64,000 nt of DNA from Pseudomonadota bacterium. GTDB lineage: Bacteria; Pseudomonadota; Gammaproteobacteria; Steroidobacterales; Steroidobacteraceae. Where the stretch lies: NCBI GenBank assembly GCA_021838635.1, contig JAKCDC010000003.1:82956-146955 (forward strand), in the 5' to 3' direction. The notes below the pieces were generated by a model. That model did no database searches and was not told where the DNA came from. It worked only from the letters and a program-made list of their open reading frames with translations. Made by a program: the position numbers and the translations under genes. Position 1 is the stretch's first letter; each line of letters begins with the position of its first letter. Of the stretch, positions 8,213-18,200 are shown piece by piece.

Positions 8213-9681
8213 TCCGCACCACTTTGGCGAGCCGCATCGCACGCCCGCTCGGTCTGGCATGTGCCGGCTGCCTGCTGCCGCTCGCGGCGCTCGCCGCCCT
8301 CCCGCAGGTTCGGTTCACGCCCCTGCATGCGGATGGTATCTACCGCCTCGGCCAGACGGTCGGTTGGACGGTCACGGTGCCTGCCGGCGCGCCGGACCCG
8401 CGTGGCCGCTTCGCCTATACGATCAAGCGCAACGACCTGGATGTGGTCAAGACCGGGAGTTTCTCGCTCGCCTCTGGCCGTGCGACACTGGCGCTGCGCT
8501 TCGATGCGCCGGGCATGCTCTACGTCACGGTCGACTATGAGCCGACGCCGGCAGCGCTGTCGCGCGCGCAGTACCGCACGTTGAACCGCGGCCTGAAGGC
8601 GCTGCTCAGCAAAGATGATCCACCGCTGCAGCGGCTGTTTGCCCGCTACCCGCACTACCAACCGCTCGCCCCGCAATTCCCATTCGGCGCCTTCGCCGAG
8701 CACCGTGTCGCCACACTTGGCGCGGCGGTCGCCCCGACGCTGCTGCGCCCGTCGCTGCCACCGCCGCGCGACTTCAACGCCTTCTGGGCCCATCAGCTCG
8801 CCGCGCTGCGGCGCGTACCGATGCGCGTGAAACTCACGCCCATTGCGACCGCTCAGGCCGGAGTGAAGCTGTTCCGGGTCCGTCTGAAGAGCCTCGGTTC
8901 GCATGTGCGCGGTTATTTGGCGATGCCGGCGCACGCGGGCCGCTTTCCGGCGCTCCTCATCTACCAGTGGGCCGGCGTCTATCCACTGCAGAGCGCGTGG
9001 GCGACCAATCGTGCCGCCGAAGGCTGGCTGGTGTTCGACGTCGATTCACATGACATCCCGCCGAACCGCGGCACCGGGGTGTCGCAGAACTACCCCGCCC
9101 TCGGGGAGCACAGCCCGCAAACGTCTTATTTCCTCGGGATGTACCTGCGTGACACACGAGCGCTGCAGTACATCCGCCACAACCGCCTCTGGAACGGCAA
9201 GACACTGGTCCTCACCGGCACCAGCATGGGCGGACAGCAGAGCCTGGCGACGGCCGGACTGAACCCCGGGAAGGAAACCGCGGTGATCGTCAATGAGCCG
9301 TCGGGTGCGGACATGAACGGCTTGGCCCATGGCCGTCGGCCGGGCTATCCGTTCTACGCGACGCAGAATCCCTCGGTGCTGCACACCGCGGCGTACTTCG
9401 ACACGGTCAACTTCGCGCCACACATCACCGCGCCGACTCTCCTGGCCATGGGATTCATCGACACCACGGCACCGCCGGCGGGACTGTGGACCGAACTGAA
9501 CGAAATCCCGGCACCCAAGGAAGCGGTGCCGATGATCGATTCTGCGCACAACAACATCACGCCTGACAAGCAGGACGCGTGGCTGTCACGTTCGGAGGAG
9601 CTGCTCGCGCAGCTCGCGCACGGCGATCCGTTCGTGCCCAACCAGGCGCTGACCCGCCCGCAAACTCATCGGGTACGCTGA
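8209..9681 (+). CDS. CE7-like acetyl esterase (acetylxylan esterase/cephalosporin deacetylase family)
   Basis: Alpha/beta hydrolase of 490 residues with a signal peptide (MIRTTLASRIARPLGLACAG). A non-catalytic N-terminal domain of about 160 residues precedes the AXE1 domain, which begins near SLPPPRDFNAFW and carries YQWAGVYPL, the nucleophile motif GTSMGGQQ (Ser339) and a C-terminal His (DSAHNNI). CE7 enzymes remove acetyl groups from xylo-oligosaccharides. It ends 16 bp from the convergent kdgK gene. The N-terminal domain, longer than in typical CE7 proteins (about 320 residues), is unidentified. Confidence 0.88.
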   Translation: MIRTTLASRIARPLGLACAGCLLPLAALAALPQVRFTPLHADGIYRLGQTVGWTVTVPAGAPDPRGRFAYTIKRNDLDVVKTGSFSLASGRATLALRFDAPGMLYVTVDYEPTPAALSRAQYRTLNRGLKALLSKDDPPLQRLFARYPHYQPLAPQFPFGAFAEHRVATLGAAVAPTLLRPSLPPPRDFNAFWAHQLAALRRVPMRVKLTPIATAQAGVKLFRVRLKSLGSHVRGYLAMPAHAGRFPALLIYQWAGVYPLQSAWATNRAAEGWLVFDVDSHDIPPNRGTGVSQNYPALGEHSPQTSYFLGMYLRDTRALQYIRHNRLWNGKTLVLTGTSMGGQQSLATAGLNPGKETAVIVNEPSGADMNGLAHGRRPGYPFYATQNPSVLHTAAYFDTVNFAPHITAPTLLAMGFIDTTAPPAGLWTELNEIPAPKEAVPMIDSAHNNITPDKQDAWLSRSEELLAQLAHGDPFVPNQALTRPQTHRVR

Positions 9682-9697
9682 TGCGTGGAGCGGCGGT

Positions 9698-10738
9698 TCA
9701 GCGCACCAGCGCCGAGCCGCCGCGCAGCAGCGCCTCGAGCTCCTCGGCCGTGGCCTGGCTGAAATCCGTGCCGAGCGAGTGCTTTAGGCTCGCGGCGGCC
9801 GCGGCGAGCTCGACGGTGTGCTGCGGATCAAAGCCACTGCGCACCCCGTAGAGCAGGCCGGCGGCAAAGGCATCGCCGCTGCCGATCCGCTCCACGATAC
9901 CGCGCAGCTCGTGCGTACGAGAGCGGAAATTCCCGTCCCGCGCCACACAGGCGGCCGACAAGGCCTGCTCGTCAGGGCCGCGCTCGAGCCGAAAGGTGCA
10001 CGCGACCTGTCGCAAGCTCGCAAAGCGCTCAAGCGCCACGCGGGCGGCGCGCACGAACGAATCCGGATCGCTCGCCGCCGGCGCCGAGTGCCCGAACATC
10101 AGCGCCAGGTCGTACTCGCTGGCGAAGAGCACCTCGGCCTGCGCGGCGATGCTCGCGAGCACCGGGCCGGCCTCAGCGGCACGGCCCTCCCAGAGCGAGG
10201 GGCGGTAGTTGCAGTCAAAGGACACGCCAAGTCCCCGGTCACGCGCGGCGTGGACCGCCGCGAGCACCGCGGCGCCGCCAGCCGGCGCAAGTGCAGCCGT
10301 GATGCCCGAGACGTGCAGCCAGGCGCACCCCTTAAGCAACGCCGCCCAGGGCAGCTCGGCGCTCAACGCGCGGCAAAAGGCCGAATCCTGCCGGTCGTAC
10401 ACCACCCGTGCCGGTCGCGTGCCCGCGCCGCGCTCAAGGAAATACAGGCCCATGCGGCCTGCGGTACGGCGCACCGCGGCCGTATCCACCGCATGGCGGC
10501 GCAGCTCCGCCAGGGCCCGTTCGCCGAGCGAGTTGTCCGGTAGCACCGTAATCATCGTGCTCGGGACCCCGAGATGGGCCAGCCCCATCGCCACGTTCGC
10601 CTCGGCTCCACCGACGTAGACACGCAGCTCGCCGGCCTCGCTCAGCCGCTCCCCGCGTGCCGCCGCGAGCCGCAGCAGCATCTCCCCGAAACACGCGACG
10701 CGGCCCGGCTCACTCATGGTCGAGACGCCATCGTGCAC
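9698..10738 (-). CDS. kdgK: 2-dehydro-3-deoxygluconokinase (KDG kinase), PfkB family
   Basis: Ribokinase-family enzyme phosphorylating KDG to KDPG, the uronic acid entry to the Entner-Doudoroff cleavage. Seen are the N-terminal FGEMLLRLAA, the substrate-side GGAEANVAMGLAHLG, FDCNYRPSLW and the C-terminal anion hole GSGDAFAAGLLYG. Length (346 residues) is slightly above the family norm. The 10738 start is GTG, and ATG 10717 (MSEPGRVACFG) is an equally good choice. It is the last gene of the receptor operon. Together with the CE15-like esterase and the uronate-type transporter it argues that glucuronic acid side chains are consumed. Confidence 0.88.
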   Translation of the reverse strand: MHDGVSTMSEPGRVACFGEMLLRLAAARGERLSEAGELRVYVGGAEANVAMGLAHLGVPSTMITVLPDNSLGERALAELRRHAVDTAAVRRTAGRMGLYFLERGAGTRPARVVYDRQDSAFCRALSAELPWAALLKGCAWLHVSGITAALAPAGGAAVLAAVHAARDRGLGVSFDCNYRPSLWEGRAAEAGPVLASIAAQAEVLFASEYDLALMFGHSAPAASDPDSFVRAARVALERFASLRQVACTFRLERGPDEQALSAACVARDGNFRSRTHELRGIVERIGSGDAFAAGLLYGVRSGFDPQHTVELAAAAASLKHSLGTDFSQATAEELEALLRGGSALVR

Positions 10739-10777
10739 GCTGGGCCGGGGTTCGCCTGCCCGATCGGTCGGTGTACA

Positions 10778-11878
10778 TCAGCGTCGTCCCCCAGGGGTGC
10801 GGGTCTCCCAGAGCAACGCCCGGATCGCCTCCCCGAGCTGTGGGGCCATGCGTTTGGTCAGCGAACGAATCACTTGCACGCGCATATGCTCTTGAATCTT
10901 CTCCGTGAGACTGCCGAGGATACCGCGCCGCTCCAGCGGCAGGTACGGGACTGGCTCCCCGTCGGTGCGAAACGCGTAGTGCTCGAACATGCGGCGCCAC
11001 ACCGCTCGGCGGCTCTCCGGCAGCCCATGCAGGGCGAGCAGCGTGTGGGCAAGCGCCGCAAACGGCTCCGCCGCCCACTCCCCCGCGTCGAACCACCAGA
11101 AGTTCACCGACAGATTGAGCGGCTCCAGCGACTCGACGTTATGCCACCAGAGATTGGGGATGTAGATCGCATCGCCGGGCTCGACCTCGGCCGTCTCCGC
11201 CGCGGCCAACGCCTGTGCGTAGCGCGGAAAGCGCTGCAGATCCGGTGCGCAGACGCGCACCAGGCTGGTCGGCTGGCCGCCGGGCCCGAGTTCGAGCGGG
11301 CCGATGTACAAATTGCAGAACTGCTCAGGCGGGAAAAACGTGAAGCGCTTACGGCCGGCCACCATGCAATTGATGCCGTCGGAATTGTCGTAGTGGGTCG
11401 CCGCCGTCACGGCGTTGCCAAGCCACAGTCGGGGACGGGCCGGCCTGTCCAGAACTTTCAGGGAACACTCGCCGATCAGCCCCGGCAGGGTCTCCTCGAG
11501 CGCCGTTGCGCCGGTGTAGATCGCCGGTGCGTCGGAGTCGGTCCGGCAGCCCAGAAGAGTGGCAAAGACCTCGTGCACCGGCCGATGAGTGTGCTCGAAG
11601 TTCAGCCCACTGAGGTCGTCCCGAAAGAAAAAGACACCCCGGATCTGCGGCGGCCCCACCATGATCCGCACCGGTCGGCCGCGGTCACGGGCACGCAGGT
11701 GTGCCCCGAGCGCCTCGGGCGACTGCGCCGCCGCGCGCGCGAGCGGCCAGTCGCTCACCAGTCCTTTGAGCACCGCCGGGCGGTCCAAGGGGATGATCTG
11801 CTCGCGCAGCATGTGCGCCGTGACGTTACGCCATTCGCGCGTGCGCGCCCCGACGGTCACAGGACGAGTCGACACCAT
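10778..11878 (-). CDS. Cupin-like (JmjC/cupin_8) protein 1
   Basis: A 366-residue protein with a jumonji/cupin_8 core: PAVLKGLVSDWPLARA near the N-terminus, the metal pair His-x-Asp in ATHYDNSDGINC, AGRKRFTFFPPEQF, and the distal His in IYIPNLWWHNVES. The residues fit an Fe(II)/2-oxoglutarate-type oxygenase fold, but activity is unproven. Such proteins recur beside TonB-dependent receptors, SapC and tryptophan halogenase genes in carbohydrate loci and are often labelled Pass1-related. It is a paralogue of the next gene in the operon. Confidence 0.8.
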   Translation of the reverse strand: MVSTRPVTVGARTREWRNVTAHMLREQIIPLDRPAVLKGLVSDWPLARAAAQSPEALGAHLRARDRGRPVRIMVGPPQIRGVFFFRDDLSGLNFEHTHRPVHEVFATLLGCRTDSDAPAIYTGATALEETLPGLIGECSLKVLDRPARPRLWLGNAVTAATHYDNSDGINCMVAGRKRFTFFPPEQFCNLYIGPLELGPGGQPTSLVRVCAPDLQRFPRYAQALAAAETAEVEPGDAIYIPNLWWHNVESLEPLNLSVNFWWFDAGEWAAEPFAALAHTLLALHGLPESRRAVWRRMFEHYAFRTDGEPVPYLPLERRGILGSLTEKIQEHMRVQVIRSLTKRMAPQLGEAIRALLWETRTPGGRR

Positions 11879-11925
11879 GTCTTCAGTCTCCCTCCTTAGA
11901 GCAAGCTACTGTGACTGCGGGCGCT

Positions 11926-12945
11926 TCAACCGCCGCGCAACAAACGCATGATACGAGCCCGCAGGTGCCCGTAATTGTCCGGCTTCAGCGGTCCGAGCAA
12001 GCCGTGCTGCGCCTCGGGCAGATGGCGCAGCGGATGGCCTTCGGTGCGGAACACGAAGTGATCGAAGAACGCCCGCCAGGCCTGCCGCTCCGCCGGCGGA
12101 CGTTCGGCGATGCTGATCATCGCCAGCAACAAAGTGGTGTACGGCGCATCCGGGCCGGCGCTGAAGGCGTCCCACCAGTGGTTGACCAAGACATTAAACG
12201 GCGCCACCGCCTCGACCTGATGCCACCACAGCTTCGGCAGGTACAGCGCATCCCCGGGCTCGAGCTCGGCCACCAGTGCCTCGGCCCGGATCTCCTCAAA
12301 GCGCGGAAAGCGCTGCGGGTCCGGTACGTCGGCCGAGGCCGCCAGACTCACCGGCGGGCCGGCCATGGTGTGATCGATGGGCCCCATGTAGAGCTTGCCG
12401 ATCTGCTCCGGGGCGAATAGCGTGAAGCGGCGCTTGCCGGCCACCACGCAGGCGAGGTTGTCGAAAGTGTCGTAGTGGCTCGAAACGTTCGAGCGATGCC
12501 CGATCCAGATGCGCGCACCGGCGCTCTGCGGCAGCAGCGGCACGGAATTGGCCGCCATGAAGCCGGGCATGCACTGCGGAACCGGTACCGATCCGACGTA
12601 GAGCGTCGCGCTCTCGGGCCGCTCGAGTGTCTCGAGCATCTGCCCGATGGCCTCGAGAAATCTCATCGACCGCCGCTCGAAGTTAAATCCCTGCAGATCC
12701 GCGCCGTAGTAGTACTTGCCGGCAATCACCGGGTCGCCGACGAACGCCTCGATCTGCAGGCCCGCATCAAATGTCTCGAAATACTGCCGCAGATCCTGCA
12801 GCGAGCGACGAGCGGCCTTAACGGCCGGCCACGCATCGATGAGTCCGCGCAGCACCACGGGGCGGCATGGTTCGAGAATATCGCGATGAAACTGCTCCAC
12901 GCCGCTCAGATCGCGGCCGGCGATCTCCCTAGGGGCGCGTGCCAT
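11926..12945 (-). CDS. Cupin-like (JmjC/cupin_8) protein 2
   Basis: A 339-residue paralogue of the neighbouring cupin_8 protein. Shared landmarks are PVVLRGLIDAWPAVKA, SSHYDTFDNLACVVAGKRRF with the His-x-Asp metal pair, FAPEQIGKLYMGPID and LYLPKLWWHQVEAV with the distal His. Both copies keep the predicted metal ligands, so both could be active. The role within the polysaccharide locus is unknown. It sits between SapC and cupin 1, spaced about 30 bp from SapC. Confidence 0.8.
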   Translation of the reverse strand: MARAPREIAGRDLSGVEQFHRDILEPCRPVVLRGLIDAWPAVKAARRSLQDLRQYFETFDAGLQIEAFVGDPVIAGKYYYGADLQGFNFERRSMRFLEAIGQMLETLERPESATLYVGSVPVPQCMPGFMAANSVPLLPQSAGARIWIGHRSNVSSHYDTFDNLACVVAGKRRFTLFAPEQIGKLYMGPIDHTMAGPPVSLAASADVPDPQRFPRFEEIRAEALVAELEPGDALYLPKLWWHQVEAVAPFNVLVNHWWDAFSAGPDAPYTTLLLAMISIAERPPAERQAWRAFFDHFVFRTEGHPLRHLPEAQHGLLGPLKPDNYGHLRARIMRLLRGG

Positions 12946-12972
12946 GCGAAATCCCTCGACCCGGCGGTGCGC

Positions 12973-13710
12973 TCAGCGCGCCGCGGCGTCCGGTGCGACA
13001 GCCAGGCCGGCGGTGCGCTCGAGCAGGCGCGCGTTCTTGATCCGCGCCATCTCGCGCACCTGCTTCAGCGAGGCAATCATGAGCTGGATCAGCGTCAGGT
13101 AGCCGCGCCGAAACAGCTCCAGCACCACGGCATCGGGCAGCCTCGCCAGCATATCCTGATTGATGGTGTAGAGGCCTTCGCACCTGCGCAGCGTACCGTC
13201 CTCGAATTCCACCTCAATGTCGATCGGTTCGATCAGCTGCAGTTCCAGCAGTCGGGTGATGAAGATCCGGGTGCGCTCGATGCCGGGCACCAGATCCTGA
13301 AAGGCCCAGATGATGCTCTGCAGATAGCGGCTCGGCTCGCCCTGCGCACTGAACAGCGGCTTGCCCTCGCCGGCGGCAACCCGCGGATGATCGAGGTCGA
13401 TGGCCAGCTCCGGGCCTTGGGCGTAAAACGGCTCGCGCTGCAGGCTCAGCGGTCGGTAGAACTGCGCATCGCGCCGCCAGTCCTCGAGGAACTGATTCTC
13501 CCCCTCGACGAACCCGAGCATGGCGCCGCAGAAGAACTGGCCGGTCTGCGCCTCTTTGCCGAACAGGATCGGATAGTGCACGAGCAGATGCGGGAATTCA
13601 TTGACGATCACCTGCACGAAGTGTCGGTTATCGCCGTATGCGGCCGAGGCGCGGGCGTCGATCTTCAGCTCGCGGTGAGCTTCTTTGCTGAGCGGTACGA
13701 TGTTCGTCAT
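12973..13710 (-). CDS. SapC family protein
   Basis: A 245-residue protein starting MTNIVPLSKEAHRELKIDAR, with FVQVIVNEFPHLLVHYPILF and the FGKEAQTGQFFCGAMLGFVE segment typical of the SapC family (named for an S-layer-associated gene in Campylobacter). No signal peptide is seen. The biochemical role is not established. In many Gammaproteobacteria and Caulobacterales, SapC genes travel with a TonB-dependent receptor and a tryptophan-halogenase-like gene, exactly as here. Confidence 0.85.
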   Translation of the reverse strand: MTNIVPLSKEAHRELKIDARASAAYGDNRHFVQVIVNEFPHLLVHYPILFGKEAQTGQFFCGAMLGFVEGENQFLEDWRRDAQFYRPLSLQREPFYAQGPELAIDLDHPRVAAGEGKPLFSAQGEPSRYLQSIIWAFQDLVPGIERTRIFITRLLELQLIEPIDIEVEFEDGTLRRCEGLYTINQDMLARLPDAVVLELFRRGYLTLIQLMIASLKQVREMARIKNARLLERTAGLAVAPDAAAR

Positions 13711-13721
13711 GGCGGCGGCAA

Positions 13722-15269
13722 TCAGATCGGCTGCAGACCGTACTGGTGAATCTTATTCAAGAGTTCGCGGTTCGTGGGCAGCCGCGCGCTGAGCTCACCG
13801 ATCATCTTCTCATTATCGTGCACGCACCGCAGCGCGGTCGCCGCGGTATCGACAGTCTCCTCGGCCGCCACCTCGGTCTTAAACCCCATGCCGTAGAGCA
13901 CGTACTGGTAGCTGGCCGCCGGGAAAACCTCCTCCAGCCGGTCAAATTCGTCGTAGAACCACGGCGACTGATAGCGCCAGAGCGTCAAGAGCTCCCGCAG
14001 CCGCTCCGGCACGGTCGCCGGATCGCAGTTGTCGCGCCAGAATGCGCTGTCGGTGCGCCGGGTGAGCACATAGTGCAGCTTGAGAAAATCGATGATGCGG
14101 CCCCAGCGGTACATCGTGGTCTCGTTGAACCGCTTCGCCACGATGTCCATGATCTCGCGGCGGGCCGGTAGCTGCTCGGCGAGCAGTTTCGCCGACAGCT
14201 CCACCAGCACGATGGCCGAGGACTCAAGCGGCTCCAGAAAGCCGCTGGCCAGCCCCACGGCCACGCAATTATTCTTCCAAAACGTGTCGCGGTGTCCGGC
14301 GTGGATCGGAATCTTGCGCACCGGCAGATCCTTGTGCGCTGGCCCGATGTAGCGCAGCAGCGTCTCGTGCGCGGCCTCCTCGCTGGCATGCCGGCTGGAG
14401 TACGCGTAGCCGATTCCGCGCCGCGTCGGCAGACAGATATCCCAAGTCCAGCCCGCCTCGTGGGCCGTGGAGATGGTCTGGGAGGCGAGGGGCGCATCGG
14501 GTGAGTCGTATGGCACCTGCACCGCGAGCGCCGTATCGCAGAACAGGATGTCGCCGCACTCGCGAAAGCCGACACCGAGCGTCTTGCCGATCAGCAGTGC
14601 AGCAAAGCCCGTGCAGTCGACGAATAGATCGCCATCGATCTGCCCGGCCTGGCGGGTCATCACCCCTTCGATGTCCCCGGATTCGCTCTGCCGCACGGAC
14701 TCAACGTCTGCGAGCACGTGGCGGACGCCGAGTTTCTCGCAGCAATGACGGGCGAGAAACACGCCCAATTTGCCGGCATCCAGATGGTAGGCGTAGTTGG
14801 CTGGCGCCCGGTACTCCCCGTGCGCGATGGTCTTCGGGGCAAGTCCGGCGTCGCACAGCCGGCCCTGCGGAGTCACAAAGTCACAGAAACTGACGGCGCC
14901 TCCGGCCTGAAGCCAGTGCGGCACCAGGTTCACCCGGCTGAAGCCCTGGGGAACCATGAGGGGGTGGTAGTAGGCGTCATCCGGCTCACCGGTTGTCCAG
15001 CCGACGAACTTCGCCCCCTGCTTGAACGCCGCATCGCATTCGCGAAACAGCGCGGTCTCCGATACGCCCATCCGCTCCAGCGTCGAGCGCATCGTCGGCC
15101 ACGTGCCCTCCCCCACGCCGATCGTCCGGATCTCCGGAGATTCGACCAGCGTGATCGAAAGGCCGCCCGCCTTCATCCGAGCTTGATGGCGGGCGGCGAT
15201 GATGCCTGCGGTGAGCCAGCCGGCGGTTCCTCCGCCGACGATGACGACCGCCTTGACAGCTTTGTTCAC
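13722..15269 (-). CDS. Tryptophan halogenase-like flavoprotein 1
   Basis: A 515-residue FAD-dependent halogenase-family protein. It has the dinucleotide motif VGGGTAGW (residues 11-18), GVGEGTWPTM, the lysine equivalent to PrnA Lys79 (Lys83 in AAFKQGAKF) and the glutamate in GFLEPLESSAIVLV. The signature WxWxIP is altered to WTWDICLP, with one extra residue, and the usual EPLESTG reads EPLESSA. Its ATG directly follows the stop of the TonB-dependent receptor, with no spacer. Whether it halogenates tryptophan, another substrate or nothing is unknown. Confidence 0.85.
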   Translation of the reverse strand: MNKAVKAVVIVGGGTAGWLTAGIIAARHQARMKAGGLSITLVESPEIRTIGVGEGTWPTMRSTLERMGVSETALFRECDAAFKQGAKFVGWTTGEPDDAYYHPLMVPQGFSRVNLVPHWLQAGGAVSFCDFVTPQGRLCDAGLAPKTIAHGEYRAPANYAYHLDAGKLGVFLARHCCEKLGVRHVLADVESVRQSESGDIEGVMTRQAGQIDGDLFVDCTGFAALLIGKTLGVGFRECGDILFCDTALAVQVPYDSPDAPLASQTISTAHEAGWTWDICLPTRRGIGYAYSSRHASEEAAHETLLRYIGPAHKDLPVRKIPIHAGHRDTFWKNNCVAVGLASGFLEPLESSAIVLVELSAKLLAEQLPARREIMDIVAKRFNETTMYRWGRIIDFLKLHYVLTRRTDSAFWRDNCDPATVPERLRELLTLWRYQSPWFYDEFDRLEEVFPAASYQYVLYGMGFKTEVAAEETVDTAATALRCVHDNEKMIGELSARLPTNRELLNKIHQYGLQPI

Positions 15270-18200
15270 CTAGAAGCTGGCGCGCAGTCCAATAGTGTAC
15301 GAACGGCCGTAGTCTACCAGATTGAGCGTCTGGTTCTTGAACCGCCCATAGGTGTGGTACACCGAATCGGTCAGGTTCAGCGCCTCGAAGTACGCGGTCA
15401 GGTGCTTATCGATTGCGTAATTCGTGCTGAAGTCCACTTCCGTATTCGATGCCAGATACACCGGCTCGGCTCCAAATGCTCCACCGCTCTGCTCTTGCCC
15501 GAGCCCGAGCAGCTGGGAGGCCTGCCACTGCACCGCGAGGCGCGCCTGGATTCCGTGCTTCTGGTAGAACGCGATCAGGTTTGCCGAATTGCCCACACCC
15601 GGCAGCGCGAACTGGTTCGAGGTCGTGCTGTAGGTATTGAAATTCGCATTGCTGCGCGCGTAGGTGCCATTGACCAGGAACCCGAAGCCCCACTTCAGCA
15701 TCTGCTGCCAGGCGACCGAAACGCCGGTCACGGTGGCCGCAAGCTGGTTGGTGTAGGTCGTTTCCGCGAAACTCAGCGGCTGTCCGCAGGTGTTCGACAA
15801 CGGCGCGCCATTGTAGGTGCACGGGGCCGGATCGGTTACGCCCGGAACCTGCAAAGACGACACGCTCGAAGTCGGGAAATTCGTCACCCGCTTCATGAAG
15901 CCCTCGATCGAGGCGTAATCGTTGGACGCGTAGTACCACTCGGCGCCGAGATTGAAGTTAGTGGACAGATAGGGCATCAACCCCGGATTGTTTCCCGTCG
16001 CGGTGAGCGCATTGACGCGTCCGCCGTAGGACGTATTCGGAATCAGCTGCCCATTTGGCGGCTGACTCTCGGTGCGCGAGAAGTCGGCTCGCAACTTCAG
16101 ATCCCGGGTGACCATTAGGTTCAGGTCGAGCGACGGCAGGAAGAATCCGTAGGAGTTGGTGGTCTGCGTCCACTGCGGAGTGCCCAGTTTGAACGAGTAC
16201 GCGGTCGGATCGCCCGAGCCGCTCCAGCCCACACTCAGCAACGGCGCCTGCAGGCCCGCAATCGTCTCCTGAGTGCGGTCATAGCGCATGCCGAGACCGA
16301 CTCTCAACGTCATACCACGGACTTTGAAATTATGCTCCACGGTGACGAAGGGATCGTAGTTCATGCGCGCCACGTGCTGCACGGACGAGGGGCTGAGCGC
16401 CAGCGCCGGAATACCACCGGTGTAAGCCGGGTAGCCATCCGTCACGGCCGTCGCGTTGGCGCTCGGATTGACCGGCTGTCCGGTCAGGTAGTTCAGCACC
16501 GCATACGGGTTGTACATCAACAGCGTCGAGGGCAGGTTGCTCGCCCCGCTGAAGCCCGGCATCCACGGCGAGATATTCGCGGTGGAGAACAACGACGACG
16601 GCAGCGTCACGCCGTTGCCCGGCGAAGTACCGTAACCTGACCACAACTCCCAGTAGTTGTTGGTGAAGGTGTCCATTTCCTTGCTGTTCCAGTCGTCATC
16701 GATGAACTGAGCACCAAACTTCACCCGGGTCGAGTCCTTATGCCAGCCGGCCACCAGCTGCGCCTCGTTGACCTGATCGGTATTCATCTGATCCTGGATC
16801 GGCAGCACGTGCGACCCGATGATGTACGGATTCAGACCGTTGTAGTTCGCAGACGCGACCGCCGAAGAACCCGACGCGACCGCTCCTGGGCCGTAAGCGC
16901 TCCAGTACGGCAGCACATTGCTGTTCTGGCTCAGCGCCAGACCGCCGGTGTAATTGTTCGCCGCCGTGTTGCCATAGCCGACGTCGGCATCGATATCGCT
17001 GTAGCCGCCGTTCGGGTTGAACTTCGACACCGAGTGATCGGCATCGAGCTCCAGGGTCCAGTTTGCGTTGGCATCCCACAGGACGTTCAGGCCCGTGGTA
17101 TTGGTGGTGATGTAGTTGATGGCGACGAACGAATTGAAGTCCGTCGGTCCGTTGTAGTTGAAATTTGTGATCGTGCCATTGCCGTCGAGCGTCGCACCCG
17201 GGAAGTTGCCGAACCACGTGCTGCGCTGCCAGCGCGTGGTGTGCTCGTCATCCGAGGAGTAGTTGTCATCGAGCGTGACCATCAGGGAGTTGACCGGATG
17301 CCACTGCAGCGACACGCGCCCGTCCTTGCGGCGCGAATTGGTGCGCTCGAGGTACATCGCCATGTCCTGCGGATACCACACCGGCACGTTGCTGTTGCCG
17401 ACCGCACCGCTGCCGACGGCGCCGCAACCGGTATTGCCGAACGCGGTGGTGTAATTGGCCGCGAGGTCCGAACAAGGGAACGAGGTGTTGCCCTTCCAAC
17501 CAACGATGTCCTGGTGGTGACCGAGGATGTGCGAGTCCATGTAGTCGCCGTCGACCAGGATGCCGAACTTGTTGTGATCGAAGGTGTCGCTCCACAGCGC
17601 ACCGAAGCTCGGCCGGAAGCCGCCGTCCATGCTGTTGACATTCTCCGAGATCTGCACCTGACTGTGCATGCCCGGATTATCGAACGGGTTGGGGAACTTG
17701 ACGTTGATGGTCGCGCCGATCGCCCCACCGGACAGAGCCATGTCCGGGGTCTTGTATACGTCGACTTCTCCGACGTACACGGCGCTGAAATCGCTGAAAT
17801 TGAAGGTCTGGCCGTTACCGGAGGCGATCTGACGCCCCTCGACCAGCACTTTGTTGAACGAACCGCCGAAGCCATCGACCGTGACGCCCTGCACCTGGCC
17901 GGTGGCGGTCGGTGCGCCGGTCGCGCTCGCCTGACTGAGACTGCCACGGTTGACCGTGACGCCCGGAATGCGCGAGATGGCCCCACCGATGGTCGCATCG
18001 GGGAACTGACCGATCTGCTCGGCGGAGATTGCATCCACCACGCCGATGGAGGCCTTCTTGATCTGCAGCGAGCGCATCAAGGAGCCGCGAATGCCGGTCA
18101 CGACGATTGGCTGCAGTTCGGTCGCGGAATTCGCCGCCGCCTGGATGGTGGCGCTGCCAGCGGCGTTTTGCACCGGCCCGCTGTTCATGGCGAGCAGACC

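Noticed and set aside
13966-13979. A further xyl-type operator (TGATAGCGCC...)
   Set aside because: Only the left half matches, the right half is not palindromic, and it lies inside the halogenase-like coding region.
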